NCBI GenBank assembly: GCA_031431335.1
Contig: JANPDG010000065.1
Coordinates: forward strand, 1-33,250
Reading direction: 5' to 3'
DNA: 33,250 nt
From: JAAFIP01 sp031431335
GTDB lineage: Bacteria; Pseudomonadota; Gammaproteobacteria; Burkholderiales; Burkholderiaceae_C
A program made the translations under genes and the position numbers. The notes beneath the pieces were generated by a model. That model was given only the letters and a program-made list of their open reading frames with translations. It did no database searches and was not told where the DNA came from. How positions within the stretch are numbered: position 1 is the stretch's first letter; each line of letters opens with the position of its first letter. Below are positions 23,188-31,015 of the stretch, piece by piece.

Positions 23188-24015
23188 GTGCCGCCTCTGA
23201 CCCATCACCTGACCAACTTTGTGCGCCATGGGCTGCTCGCAGTGCAGTTTTTTACCCGCATTCCCATCACGGGTGCGTTGGCTAACTGGGTCGGATTTAG
23301 CCCCGCCATGCTGCGCGCCAGCGCAGCGCACTTTGCCGGTGTGGGCTGGATCGTGGGCGGTTTGGCTGCCGGTGTGTATGCGCTGGTAGCGCAGGTCAGC
23401 AGCTCAGTGTTCGCGCCACTGGTGGCAGCTGGCCTGAGCACGGTGGCTACCGCCTTGCTAACAGGCGGGTTTCATGAAGACGGTTTAGCTGACGTGGCAG
23501 ACGGCTTGGGCGGCAGCTACGACAAAGACCGCGCCCTAGAGATCATGAAAGACTCGCGCGTAGGCGCATTTGGCGCGATGGCGCTGTTACTGGCGCTGCT
23601 GTGCAAGGTGAGCTTGCTGGCGACCTTGGGTGCATCGCATTGGCTGCTCGCCTGCGGGGCTCTGCTGGCAGCGCATGTGGTCTCGCGCGCTTGCCCCATG
23701 GTGCTGGTGCGCTGGCTGCCCCATGTGGGCGATACTGCAACCTCCAAATCCAAGCCCCTGGCCGACCAGATTACCCACGGCGTGCTTTGGAGCAACTTGG
23801 CTTGGTGCGCCCTGCTCGTGCCACTTGTGGTGTTGACCCAATCTACCTCTGTGGTGCTGGTGGCTACAGGCTGCGCCTTGTTGGCACTGGCTTGGATGGC
23901 GCGCATGTTTGCGCGCCGTTTGCAGGGCTTTACAGGCGACTGCCTTGGTGCCACGCAGCAGGTCTGCGAAATCGCGTTTTACCTCGGCACGCTCATAGCA
24001 GTGGGGCGCTTGTAG
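23188..24015 (+). CDS. cobS: Adenosylcobinamide-GDP ribazoletransferase (cobalamin synthase)
   Basis: The membrane enzyme joins alpha-ribazole (or its phosphate) to adenosylcobinamide-GDP to give cobalamin. The signature FHEDGLADVADGLGG (near residue 94) and DKDRALEIMKDSRVGAFG are present, FFTRIP is near the N-terminus, and several hydrophobic helices follow. The frame is open upstream through the 62-bp repeat to 23056, but that segment is non-coding in character. The in-frame GTG at 23188 gives 275 residues, and another GTG at 23221 is possible. cobC follows after 2 nt. No cobalamin riboswitch is apparent upstream. Confidence 0.92.
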   Translation: MPPLTHHLTNFVRHGLLAVQFFTRIPITGALANWVGFSPAMLRASAAHFAGVGWIVGGLAAGVYALVAQVSSSVFAPLVAAGLSTVATALLTGGFHEDGLADVADGLGGSYDKDRALEIMKDSRVGAFGAMALLLALLCKVSLLATLGASHWLLACGALLAAHVVSRACPMVLVRWLPHVGDTATSKSKPLADQITHGVLWSNLAWCALLVPLVVLTQSTSVVLVATGCALLALAWMARMFARRLQGFTGDCLGATQQVCEIAFYLGTLIAVGRL

Positions 24016-24017
24016 CC

Positions 24018-24638
24018 GTGGCACTGATCTTGGTGCGGCATGCCAAACCGCTGATTGAAGCGGGCCTGTGCTATGGCGCGCTAGACGTAGCAGCTGACCC
24101 AGAAGCTAACGCTGCTGCAGCTGTGGCGCTGGCCCAAAGCCTAGCTGCTGGTAGCCGTGTGTACTTTTCGCCGCTTGCGCGCTGCGCGCAGTTCGCAAGC
24201 GCTTTGCAAGCCCTGCGTCCAGAGCTGCACTGCACCAGTGAGGTGGGTATTCGAGAAATGGACTTTGGCGCTTGGGAGGGCCAGCGCTGGGATGCGATTG
24301 ACCCAGCAGAGCTCAGGGCTTGGACAGATGATTTTGCCCACTACCGATGCGGCGGCTCAGGGGAGAGCACATCACTGTTCACATGGCGGGTGTACCAAAC
24401 ACTACAAACGATTGGTCACAGTGCAGCCCCTGATTCACACGCCGTGTGGATCACCCACGCAGGCGTGATGCGCGCTACTGTGTGGCTGCACCAGCAGGGA
24501 TTTCTGACTCAGCCTTACCGCCGTTCTTCTCAAGCATACGACCCAGCTCATTGGGGCGCGCTGTCCGCGGCCGACTGGCCGCAGGACGCGCTGGGTTTTG
24601 GCCAGCGATTGCAGCTGGAATGGACTGGCTCGCTATAG
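24018..24638 (+). CDS. cobC: Histidine phosphatase, probable alpha-ribazole phosphatase
   Basis: The 206-residue product is a histidine-phosphatase superfamily enzyme. The catalytic His is in LILVRHAKP at the N-terminus, the acidic residues are in REMDFGAWEGQRWDAI, and the second His is in WITHAGVMRA. Next to cobS it is most likely the phosphatase removing phosphate from alpha-ribazole-5'-phosphate or adenosylcobalamin-5'-phosphate. The GTG at 24018, two bases after the cobS stop, gives the family length; the frame is open far upstream but there it is antisense-free shadow of cobS. Its last 164 bp overlap the end of gspC on the other strand, so the two genes converge with an unusually long coding overlap. 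Confidence 0.87.
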   Translation: MALILVRHAKPLIEAGLCYGALDVAADPEANAAAAVALAQSLAAGSRVYFSPLARCAQFASALQALRPELHCTSEVGIREMDFGAWEGQRWDAIDPAELRAWTDDFAHYRCGGSGESTSLFTWRVYQTLQTIGHSAAPDSHAVWITHAGVMRATVWLHQQGFLTQPYRRSSQAYDPAHWGALSAADWPQDALGFGQRLQLEWTGSL

Positions 24639-25203
24639 CCGCGCTGGGAGCAGCAGATGGCGGAACCACCACAGGAGGGGCCATTATTGGCGCTACGGCA
24701 GTGACTTGCGGCACCACCACGGGAATAGCGGTACCTACGATGGCAGTGGTCTGCTTAGGTAACTCTAACGTAGCACCCACGGGGGCATCTTTGTCACTGG
24801 CCAGATCCGCTTGGCGATTTTGCACAGACTGCACCACCACACCCTCAGTCACCTGCGCGCCCACACGGTAAGGTCGCGCGGGCTTGCCGTCCACGGCGAT
24901 CAGCGCAATACTTTGGCGTTCGAATCGCCCCGTCACCACACCAGTAAGGACAAATCGCGAAGCATTGATACCGCCCATGGGTGCAGGTGCACTGCTGGCA
25001 GCAGGAGTGATACCGCCGCCCAAACCGCGCGCCAGCGCCAAGCTGTCCACAGCGGGGGGAGCATTCATCGACACGACCGCTGCGTTGGCAGGGGTGGCTG
25101 TACTTTGCACAAATTTCAAAACCCAATACACCACGCTGGCTGCCAAAAGCATCCAGAGTAAAAATGTAGCTATTCGTATCGCCCAGTTTTGTCGCATTTG
25201 CAT
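24475..25203 (-). CDS. gspC: Type II secretion inner-membrane protein GspC
   Basis: The 242-residue bitopic protein links the inner-membrane platform to the secretin. A short cytoplasmic start is followed by a membrane helix (about 9-29), a Pro/Ala linker and the HR domain (about 79-150: SRFVLTGVVTG, SIALIAVDGKPARPYRVGAQ), which binds the GspD N0 domain. No PDZ domain or coiled coil follows; the last ~90 residues are a Pro/Ala/Val-rich tail. The tail overlaps cobC by 164 bp. The start codon is 14 bp from the divergent gspG start, and a second ATG at 25197 is also possible. The call rests on the HR domain and location, since GspC is poorly conserved. Confidence 0.85.
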   Translation of the reverse strand: MQMRQNWAIRIATFLLWMLLAASVVYWVLKFVQSTATPANAAVVSMNAPPAVDSLALARGLGGGITPAASSAPAPMGGINASRFVLTGVVTGRFERQSIALIAVDGKPARPYRVGAQVTEGVVVQSVQNRQADLASDKDAPVGATLELPKQTTAIVGTAIPVVVPQVTAVAPIMAPPVVVPPSAAPSAAIASQSIPAAIAGQNPARPAASRPRTARPNELGRMLEKNGGKAESEIPAGAATQ

Positions 25204-25217
25204 ATTATGATGGCTTT

Positions 25218-25685
25218 ATGAACAAAGCTCACTTCTCCCCCAGCGCATTCACTATCGGTTTCAATCATTGCAAGCGCAGCGCGCAGCGAGGTTTTACTTT
25301 GATTGAACTCATGGTAGTTTTGGTCATCATAGGTGTACTGGCCGCGATCATCGTGCCTAACGTGTTAGACCGCGCAGACGATGCGCGGGGCACGGCTGCC
25401 AAAACCGATATTACCAACACCATGCAAGCTTTGAAGCTCTACAAACTCGACAATCAGCGGTTTCCTACCGCTGAGCAAGGTCTGCAGGCGCTAGTGGCCA
25501 AACCCACTGTGGGCATGATTCCGGGCAACTGGAAACCTTATTTAGAAAAGCTGCCCAACGACCCGTGGGGCCGCCCATACCAATACCTGAACCCCGGTAT
25601 CAAAGGCGAAATCGATGTCATGTCTTTTGGTGCCGACGGCCAAGCGGGTGGCGAAGGCAAAAATGCAGACATTGGCAGCTGGTAA
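25218..25685 (+). CDS. gspG: Type II secretion major pseudopilin GspG
   Basis: The 155-residue product is the main subunit of the periplasmic pseudopilus. The prepilin cleavage site is QRG|FTLIELMVVLVIIGVLAA, with Glu at +5. The C-terminal half shows DNQRFPTAEQGLQALV, the PNDPWGRPYQYLNPG segment and VMSFGADGQ, all GspG hallmarks including the calcium-binding region. The leader is long (about 25 residues instead of 6-10), and no alternative in-frame start exists nearer the site. Start codon is 14 bp from that of gspC. It begins the gspG-to-gspE series. PilD is the probable peptidase. Confidence 0.95.
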   Translation: MNKAHFSPSAFTIGFNHCKRSAQRGFTLIELMVVLVIIGVLAAIIVPNVLDRADDARGTAAKTDITNTMQALKLYKLDNQRFPTAEQGLQALVAKPTVGMIPGNWKPYLEKLPNDPWGRPYQYLNPGIKGEIDVMSFGADGQAGGEGKNADIGSW

Positions 25686-25713
25686 GTCCACATGCCTTTT
25701 CGCTAGGCTGCGC

Positions 25714-26244
25714 ATGTGCTGCTCAGCAGCTGCAAGCGGTCAGTTTTGCACTTCATCGCAACGCCTGTGCACTCAGGACTCAGTCCGCAACCGTGGTTTT
25801 ACTCTGCTGGAACTGCTGGTCGTTATCGCCATCATCGCGATAGCCACTGCGGGAGTGAGCTTGGCTTTGCGCGACAGCACCACTACAGCACTGGAGCGCG
25901 ATGCACAGCGCTTAGCTGCTGTGCTAGAAGCAGGTCGCAGCCAATCGCGCACGACTGGTTTGGCACTGCGCTGGCAGCCTGCCACCGATGGGTTTGTGAT
26001 GGCTGGCAGCAGCACTGCCAACAGCGACGCAGCACAAGCTTGGCTGACAACAGGCATCACAGCCCAAAGCCAAACCAAAACCCCTTATGTATTACTAGGC
26101 CCCGAGCCTATCATTGCGCCCCAGCGCATCAGGCTATTCTTGGATGGCCGCAGCATCGATATCGCCACCGAGGGGCTACAGCCGTTTCGCATTGAGACGA
26201 ATGCCATATCAAGCACAGCGTCCAGCAACGCTGCGGTTTTTTGA
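25714..26244 (+). CDS. gspH: Type II secretion minor pseudopilin GspH
   Basis: From the ATG at 25714 the product has 176 residues. The cleavage site is RNRG|FTLLELLVVIAIIAIATAG, followed by a variable domain including LERDAQRLAAVLEAGRSQSR, typical of GspH. The frame is also open upstream into gspG (ATG at 25663 or 25615), but those starts would overlap gspG. Even so the leader is about 28 residues and contains three cysteines, which is unusual. AGG six bases before 25714 is a weak ribosome-binding site. Assigned by position between gspG and gspI and by the pseudopilin leader. Confidence 0.85.
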   Translation: MCCSAAASGQFCTSSQRLCTQDSVRNRGFTLLELLVVIAIIAIATAGVSLALRDSTTTALERDAQRLAAVLEAGRSQSRTTGLALRWQPATDGFVMAGSSTANSDAAQAWLTTGITAQSQTKTPYVLLGPEPIIAPQRIRLFLDGRSIDIATEGLQPFRIETNAISSTASSNAAVF

Positions 26245-26246
26245 GT

Positions 26247-26612
26247 ATGCTCGCACACACTTCGCAGCGCGGGTTTACCCTGATTGAGATCATGGTGGCT
26301 CTGGCGGTTGTGTCGATCGCGCTGCTTGCGGGTTCGCAAGCTATCTCAGCACTGACCCGCGGCGCACAGCGCCAAAGCGACACGCTACTGGCCAACCTGT
26401 GCGCCGAAAACGAGCTCACCAAAATCCGGCTGTCCAAACAATTTCCCAGCGTGGGCGACAGCACCGCTAACTGTGACCAGGCTGGCAAGCAATTTAACCT
26501 GCGCCTTGAAGTGCGGGCCACGCCTAACCCTAGTTTTCGCAAAGTAGACGCTCTCGTACTCGACCAGACCACGCCAATCCTGAATATCTCCACGATTGTG
26601 GGTCGGTATTAA
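26247..26612 (+). CDS. gspI: Type II secretion minor pseudopilin GspI
   Basis: The 121-residue product from the ATG at 26247 has a short leader and cleavage site, MLAHTSQRG|FTLIEIMVALA. The mature part includes VSIALLAGSQAISAL and LCAENELTKIRL, the segment typical of GspI. GspI nucleates the pseudopilus tip with GspJ and GspK. An in-frame TTG at 26241 overlaps the gspH stop and is an alternative. The stop overlaps the start of gspJ (TAATG). Confidence 0.92.
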   Translation: MLAHTSQRGFTLIEIMVALAVVSIALLAGSQAISALTRGAQRQSDTLLANLCAENELTKIRLSKQFPSVGDSTANCDQAGKQFNLRLEVRATPNPSFRKVDALVLDQTTPILNISTIVGRY

Positions 26613-27304
26613 TGATGCAAGCTCCGCCATATTCCACCGCCATGCGCCGTGCGCGCGGTTTCACTCTGGTTGAGTTGCTAGTAGCTTTGTTTGTTATGTC
26701 ACTGCTGGCCTTGATGAGCTGGCGCGGTATCGACAGCATGGCCCGCGCCCAAGAGGTGAGCCGTGAGCGCGCCGACCACGTGGCCACGATGCAAACCGTC
26801 TTGGCCCAGTGGCAAACCGATCTGGACCAGATGTTGCAAACCGGCCAAACCAGCGCCATCGACTACGACGGCCGCGTATTGCGGATCACGCGCCGCTATG
26901 GAGCGACCGAGATGCGCGTCGTAGGTTGGGCACGGCGTGACGTGGACGGCAAATCACGTTGGCTGCGCTGGCAGTCTGAGGCGCTGGGTAACCGCACAGA
27001 ACTAACCGCCGCTTGGGCGCAGGCCGCGCTGTGGGGCCAAAACCCGGGCGAGGCTGAACGTAAGCGCGAGGTTATCACAGCAGATATCGACGATTGGCAG
27101 ATTTTTTATTTTCGCGCAGGCAGTTGGACTAACCCTCAGTCCAGTGCAGGCACCGTGGGCGCGCTTGGCACACCCTTGCAAGGCGGCAGTGTTGCAATTA
27201 CACCACCTCCCGACGGTGTCCGATTGATACTCAATCTCTCCTCCGGGCAAGCATTAGCAGGTCAACTCACGCGCGACTGGGTACGCCCCAGCGGAAGCTC
27301 ATGA
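26612..27304 (+). CDS. gspJ: Type II secretion minor pseudopilin GspJ
   Basis: The 230-residue protein has the cleavage site RRARG|FTLVELLVALFVMSLLAL and then WRGIDSMARAQEVSRERADH, characteristic of GspJ. GspJ forms the pseudopilus tip complex with GspI and GspK. The ATG at 26612 overlaps the gspI stop, which favours it; an ATG at 26642 would give a six-residue leader of more usual length. The stop overlaps the start of gspK. Confidence 0.92.
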   Translation: MMQAPPYSTAMRRARGFTLVELLVALFVMSLLALMSWRGIDSMARAQEVSRERADHVATMQTVLAQWQTDLDQMLQTGQTSAIDYDGRVLRITRRYGATEMRVVGWARRDVDGKSRWLRWQSEALGNRTELTAAWAQAALWGQNPGEAERKREVITADIDDWQIFYFRAGSWTNPQSSAGTVGALGTPLQGGSVAITPPPDGVRLILNLSSGQALAGQLTRDWVRPSGSS

Positions 27305-28347
27305 TGCTGCATCATTCCACTCTAAGCCCACATGCCAAGCGGGCTAAGCTGCAGTCTAGCGACCGTATGCTGCGCCGCCAACGTGGAGCCGCCTTGCTCG
27401 CAGCCATGCTGACCGTGACTTTGGTCGCCAGTTTTGCTGCTGCGGCCGCTTGGCAGCAGTGGCGCGCTGTAGAAATCGAAACCGCTGAGCGCTCTCGTGT
27501 GCAAGCGGGCTGGATTTTGGTGGGTGCGCTTGACTGGGCACGCCTGATTTTGCGCGAGGACGCCAATTCAGGCGGCGCCGACCATTTGGCTGAGCCTTGG
27601 TCCGTGCCGTTGCAAGAGGCTCGGTTGTCTAGCTTTTTGGCAGCTGACAAAAACAACACTGCTTTATCGCCCGCAGAGAACGATGTAGAGCTATTTCTAT
27701 CGGGTCAAATCGTCGATATGCAGGCACGCCTGAACGTGACGAACTTGGTCGAAAACGGCAAGGTCTCAGAGCCTGCGCTGGCCAGCTTTATCAAGCTTTT
27801 TGCCCTCCTGGACCTTGAGCAGCGCGAACTGTTTCGCTTGATTGAAGGCCTCAGTGCGGCCAGCAGCAACGACACCAGCGTCACTGCCAGCTCTAACAAT
27901 CGTTTTGTTCCTCTGATGCCAAAGCGCTTAGAGCAGTTGGTATGGCTAGATTTACCCCAAGCGACGCTGGACAAGCTTACGCCATTCATCACCCTTTTGC
28001 CCACCCGCACACCCGTCAACCTCAATACAGCCCCAGCAGAGGTGCTGTATGCCAGCCTGGCCGACTTAGAGCTTGACGGTGCCCGCCGCTTAGTGACCCA
28101 GCGCTCAGCCAAACACTACGGCAACATTGGCGATGCAAGCCAGCTCTTTCCAGCCATCGCCAATCAATTTAACAGCGGTGAACACAGTATTTCGAGCCGT
28201 TATTTCGAGATAAGAGGGCGCTTAAGGCTAGAAAACACCCTTGTTCAGGAGCGCTCACTGGTTCAACGCGACGGTTTAGACGTGAAAACCCTGTGGCGTG
28301 AACGCGCCACACTCCCACCGTTTGAAGCCCAAGCCTCTCTACAATGA
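27301..28347 (+). CDS. gspK: Type II secretion minor pseudopilin GspK
   Basis: The 348-residue product is the largest pseudopilin, which caps the tip. The processing site is RRQRG|AALLAAMLTVTLVASFA. As in GspK generally, the +5 Glu is absent. The alpha-helical insert and the NLNTAPAEVLYASL segment near residue 240 (a saposin/HhH-like hallmark of GspK) are visible. The ATG at 27301 overlaps the gspJ stop; the ATG at 27367 would give a seven-residue leader and could be the real start. gspL follows after 13 nt. Confidence 0.93.
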   Translation: MMLHHSTLSPHAKRAKLQSSDRMLRRQRGAALLAAMLTVTLVASFAAAAAWQQWRAVEIETAERSRVQAGWILVGALDWARLILREDANSGGADHLAEPWSVPLQEARLSSFLAADKNNTALSPAENDVELFLSGQIVDMQARLNVTNLVENGKVSEPALASFIKLFALLDLEQRELFRLIEGLSAASSNDTSVTASSNNRFVPLMPKRLEQLVWLDLPQATLDKLTPFITLLPTRTPVNLNTAPAEVLYASLADLELDGARRLVTQRSAKHYGNIGDASQLFPAIANQFNSGEHSISSRYFEIRGRLRLENTLVQERSLVQRDGLDVKTLWRERATLPPFEAQASLQ

Positions 28348-28360
28348 TGTTTAGAACCTT

Positions 28361-29632
28361 ATGAGCACCTTGATTGTCACCTTGAACCCACCCGCCCAGT
28401 CCAGCCTTGAGCTAGATTGGTGCTTGGCGAGTAACTCACACACCGTGACCCGCCACGGCAGCGCGACCGCCGCCCTCCTGCCGCGTGCAGACGATACCGT
28501 GCTGCTGCTGCCTCACGCTGCCGTCTCTTGGCATCTGGCCAATCTGCCGAAACTAGCGCGCTCATTATCTGGCTCCAAAATGCGCGCTGTCCTGGATGGT
28601 TTGGTAGAAGAGCAACTGTTAGACGACACTTCTGATCTCCATATTGCTTTATTTCGCCACGCGTCCAGCAGCGCAAATGCAGTCAATGCGGTATGGCTGG
28701 CGGTATGCAACAAAGCTTGGCTGACAGCGCAAATTCAGCAAATTCAAAGTGCTGGTCACCACTTAAGCCGTATTGCAGCGCAAAGCTATCCTCTGGCAAC
28801 CCTGCCTGAGAGCGAAGACGAAGACGATGTCGCTGCTATGCGTGTGCATGTGGGAGGCAGGTTTGAGACCGCAATGCTCACGCTCACCGACTCAGCTGGG
28901 GTTTTGAGCGTACCGCTGGCGCATGCCAGAGTAGTGTGGCCCCAACTGGCTGAATCTGAACTGCATGTTACCGCTGAGCCTGCGGTCGCCGCTGCCGCAG
29001 AAGCCCTGCTGGGCTGCAAAGTGGCTATTGTGCAGAGCGCGCAGCTTGCCCTGCAGGCCACACTTGACGCTCGCAGCATGGGCTTAGATTTAGCCCAAGG
29101 CGACATGGCTGTGGCAGGCAGTGGACGCTGGATCCAAAAGGCCAGCGCTGCAGCCCGCGATCTATTATCAGCCCCCGCTTGGCGCACTGCGCGCTGGGGC
29201 GCAGCCCTACTGATACTAGCCAACTTGGTGGGCCTGAATGCATGGGCATGGAAAGAGCGCACCTCTCTTGACGCTAAGCGCAGTCAGACCACCCAAATCC
29301 TCACACAAACATTTCCGCAAATTAAAGTAATAGTGGACGCCCCGCTGCAGATGGGGCGCGAGCTGGCCAGCTTGCGCCAAGCCAGCGGAGGCTTGGGTGG
29401 CCGCGATATGGAGAACTTGTTTGCGCGCTTTGCTGCCTTGGCACCCGCTTCTACACCTTCGGCTATTGAATTTGGTGCGGGTGAGCTATTCCTCAAAGGC
29501 ACTGGCTTGTCTTCTGCACAATTGGCGCAAATGCAGCCTCAATTGCGCAGTGCCGGTTTGTCGGTGCGCAGCGAAGGTGAACGTCTGATCGTCACAGAAG
29601 CACCGACAGTGCGCACAGGAGATGCGCCATGA
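28361..29632 (+). CDS. gspL: Type II secretion inner-membrane protein GspL
   Basis: The 423-residue bitopic protein anchors the GspE ATPase at the membrane. The cytoplasmic actin-like domain covers about residues 1-260 (LLLPHAAVSWHLANLPKLAR, LDGLVEEQLLDD). One membrane helix is near 278-298 (WGAALLILANLVGLNAWAW), and a periplasmic ferredoxin-like domain closes the protein. Position between gspK and gspM confirms the call. The stop overlaps the gspM start (ATGA). Confidence 0.92.
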   Translation: MSTLIVTLNPPAQSSLELDWCLASNSHTVTRHGSATAALLPRADDTVLLLPHAAVSWHLANLPKLARSLSGSKMRAVLDGLVEEQLLDDTSDLHIALFRHASSSANAVNAVWLAVCNKAWLTAQIQQIQSAGHHLSRIAAQSYPLATLPESEDEDDVAAMRVHVGGRFETAMLTLTDSAGVLSVPLAHARVVWPQLAESELHVTAEPAVAAAAEALLGCKVAIVQSAQLALQATLDARSMGLDLAQGDMAVAGSGRWIQKASAAARDLLSAPAWRTARWGAALLILANLVGLNAWAWKERTSLDAKRSQTTQILTQTFPQIKVIVDAPLQMGRELASLRQASGGLGGRDMENLFARFAALAPASTPSAIEFGAGELFLKGTGLSSAQLAQMQPQLRSAGLSVRSEGERLIVTEAPTVRTGDAP

Positions 29633-30138
29633 ACGCAATAAATGCAATGAAAATATGGTGGGCCACCCTAGGAGCGCGTGAACAGCGCTGGGTGGTCATG
29701 GCCGTTGCCGTAGTGGGTGTTACGCTGTTATGGCTGATCGCTATTGCACCTGCCGTACAGATTTTGCGCAAAGCCTCGGCTCAGCATGCTGCCGCCGACC
29801 TGCAGCTGGAGGCTATGCGCACTCAGGCCAAGCAAGCCACCTCTTTGCGCGAGCAACGTGCACTGGGCTACGAAGAGTCTCTGCGCAATCTAGAAAACTC
29901 TGTAAAACAAACCTTAGGCAGCGCTGCCATCCTGACTGTGAACGACACCCGCGCAAGCATCACGCTCAAGGGTGCCAATGCCGATGCGTTGGCCACTTGG
30001 CTTAGCCAGGCCCGCATCAACGCCCGTGCTGTACCCATTGAAGCGCGCTTGCAGCGCAGTGCAAATGCGAGCACATCAGCCAGCACAGCCACGGCTAGTT
30101 GGGATGGCACGATGGTGCTGAACTTACCACCGCGCTAA
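29629..30138 (+). CDS. gspM: Type II secretion inner-membrane protein GspM
   Basis: The 169-residue bitopic protein has a short cytoplasmic start (WATLGAREQRW, typical of GspM), a membrane helix at about 21-41, a coiled-coil-like segment rich in Ala, Gln and Glu, and a small periplasmic domain. GspM binds GspL and GspC in the inner-membrane platform. The ATG overlaps the gspL stop. gspN follows after 29 nt. Confidence 0.9.
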   Translation: MNAINAMKIWWATLGAREQRWVVMAVAVVGVTLLWLIAIAPAVQILRKASAQHAAADLQLEAMRTQAKQATSLREQRALGYEESLRNLENSVKQTLGSAAILTVNDTRASITLKGANADALATWLSQARINARAVPIEARLQRSANASTSASTATASWDGTMVLNLPPR

Positions 30139-30167
30139 AACTACCTACACACCTGCTCTCTACCCTT

Positions 30168-31013
30168 ATGGCACGCGACTACACAGCTTTTGAATCGAGC
30201 ACATTGCGCACTCGCAGACTTGCACGCAGTCGCCGTGACGCGCCCGTGTACGGCAATAAGCGCTGGGCCAGCCTTGGTGCAGCGATCGGATTGGTGGGTG
30301 GACTGACCATCTTTGCTCCCGCTGCTTGGTTGGCCTCAGGTGTCGCGCATGCCAGTCAGGGTCAAGTGCTGTTAACCGATGCGCGCGGAACGCTGTGGAA
30401 TGGATCGGCGCGTTTAGTGCTCACAGGCGGTAACCAGTCCACGGATGCTACCGCCCTTCCCGAGCGCCTCGAATGGAAACTGTGGCCTGCACTGTCGGGG
30501 CTTCGCGGCTCAGTACAGCCCACTTGCTGCAGCACACAGCCTGCACTGATCAGCGCTAGTCCAAATTGGGGCGGCGGTTTACTACGGATAACTGCACTGC
30601 AAATGAGCCTGCCCGCTGAACTTCTCGCAGGGCTAGGCACGCCATGGAACACCCTCAGCCCGCAAGGCCAGCTCACCTTAGCCAGCCAAGAAATGCGCGT
30701 TGATTGGGTCGATGGCCGTGCCCAGCTCAATGGCAGCGCAACCATCGACATCACCAATGCCTCATCGCGCTTATCGACTTTGCACCCATTGGGTGATTAC
30801 AGGCTCAGTCTTACAGGCGGTGCCACGCCCAGCATACAACTGCAAACCCTGCAAGGTGCATTGCAATTGTCCGGTTCTGGGCAGTGGGTGGGCACACGCA
30901 TGCGCTTCACAGGCGAAGCCAGTGCAACGCCCGAGCGCGAAGCTGTGCTGGCCAACTTACTCAATATCATTGGCCGCCGCCAGGGCGCCAAGTCACTCAT
31001 TTCACTAGGGTAG
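30168..31013 (+). CDS. gspN: Type II secretion protein GspN
   Basis: From the ATG at 30168 the product has 281 residues. It has a basic N-terminus, one membrane helix (about 35-58) and a beta-rich periplasmic domain with GTLWNGSARLVL and LSPQGQLTLASQEM, which fit GspN. GspN is not universal in T2SS and its exact role is unclear. The frame is open upstream to 30099 inside gspM, but ATG 30168 is the first start after the gspM stop. Two adjacent cysteines (PTCCS) are present. gspD begins two bases after its stop. Confidence 0.87.
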   Translation: MARDYTAFESSTLRTRRLARSRRDAPVYGNKRWASLGAAIGLVGGLTIFAPAAWLASGVAHASQGQVLLTDARGTLWNGSARLVLTGGNQSTDATALPERLEWKLWPALSGLRGSVQPTCCSTQPALISASPNWGGGLLRITALQMSLPAELLAGLGTPWNTLSPQGQLTLASQEMRVDWVDGRAQLNGSATIDITNASSRLSTLHPLGDYRLSLTGGATPSIQLQTLQGALQLSGSGQWVGTRMRFTGEASATPEREAVLANLLNIIGRRQGAKSLISLG

Positions 31014-31015
31014 CT

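Noticed and set aside
23601..24017. Long upstream extension of the cobC frame
   Set aside because: It overlaps the conserved cobS coding sequence in another frame; the histidine-phosphatase fold begins at the GTG at 24018.
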